Below are positions 63,972 to 64,000 of a DNA stretch of 64,000 nt, one piece after another. Under the pieces are notes generated by a model. The model was not told where the DNA came from, did not search any database, and worked only from the letters and a program-made list of their open reading frames with translations. How positions within the stretch are numbered: the first letter of the stretch is position 1; each line of letters starts with the position of its first letter. Origin of the DNA: Bradyrhizobium iriomotense (GTDB lineage: Bacteria; Pseudomonadota; Alphaproteobacteria; Rhizobiales; Xanthobacteraceae). The position numbers and the translations under genes were made by a program. The stretch covers positions 372,001-436,000 of the forward strand of contig NZ_JAFCJZ010000001.1 in the NCBI RefSeq assembly GCF_018130765.1, given 5' to 3'.

Positions 63972-64000
63972 TTGCGTTTGGCCGGCAGCCATGCTTTGGA

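Overview
The window is a gene-dense, high-GC chromosomal segment. It reads as an alphaproteobacterium of the Rhizobiales, most likely Bradyrhizobium or a close relative. This rests on the nifS-like/sufBCDS order, a DUF1236 protein behind a textbook sigma-EcfG promoter, a DUF6502/DUF5666 pair, and an RNase E whose S1 domain carries a large insertion. I see no rRNA, tRNA, CRISPR array, insertion sequence, prophage or replication origin. It looks like core and lightly accessory chromosome.

Layout. 1-5.7 kb: the suf iron-sulfur operon on the minus strand (a second cysteine desulfurase, sufB, sufC, sufD, and sufS cut by the window edge), divergent from an alpha/beta hydrolase. 6.7-8.9 kb: an SMR exporter, a glutathione transferase and anmK. 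9-12.4 kb: tyrS, an MFS transporter, a DoxX protein and a 28-residue membrane peptide. 12.6-16.3 kb: two tandem chemoreceptors with almost identical signalling halves and divergent sensors. 16.4-22.5 kb: a large AsmA-like protein, a peroxiredoxin with a lysine-rich tail, and an M23 endopeptidase. 22.6-29.2 kb: a TetR regulator divergent from a complete RND efflux operon, with paired operators between them.

29.3-37 kb is the most unusual part. A DUF6502-DUF5666 operon diverges from a five-gene polysaccharide operon: a small membrane protein, a glycosyltransferase fused to an ABC-2 export permease, a Wzt-type ATPase, a second glycosyltransferase and an O-antigen ligase-like protein. The shared promoter region holds two copies of the palindrome GTGGKA-N5-TCCCAC, one on each promoter. 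This suggests that one regulator, possibly the DUF6502 protein, controls both operons.

37-49.5 kb: a branched-chain-type solute-binding protein, a DMT transporter, a beta-hydroxyacid dehydrogenase-like protein, prfB with its programmed frameshift, penicillin-binding protein 1A, an AmiC-type amidase and RNase E. A perfect CtrA-type TTAA-N7-TTAA site lies between amiC and rne. 49.5-57 kb: a cupin regulator divergent from an amidase and a DadA-like oxidase, a TPR/GT9-like protein, and an MmyB-like regulator divergent from an SDR. 57-64 kb: dctA, bioY, an aminotransferase, an M48 metallopeptidase, a DsbA-family protein and the stress-regulated DUF1236 protein.

Most starts were reset to the ATG, GTG or TTG with the best ribosome binding site or family alignment. 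Long open frames on the opposite strands of rne, mrcA, the chemoreceptors and others are GC-driven shadows and are not annotated.
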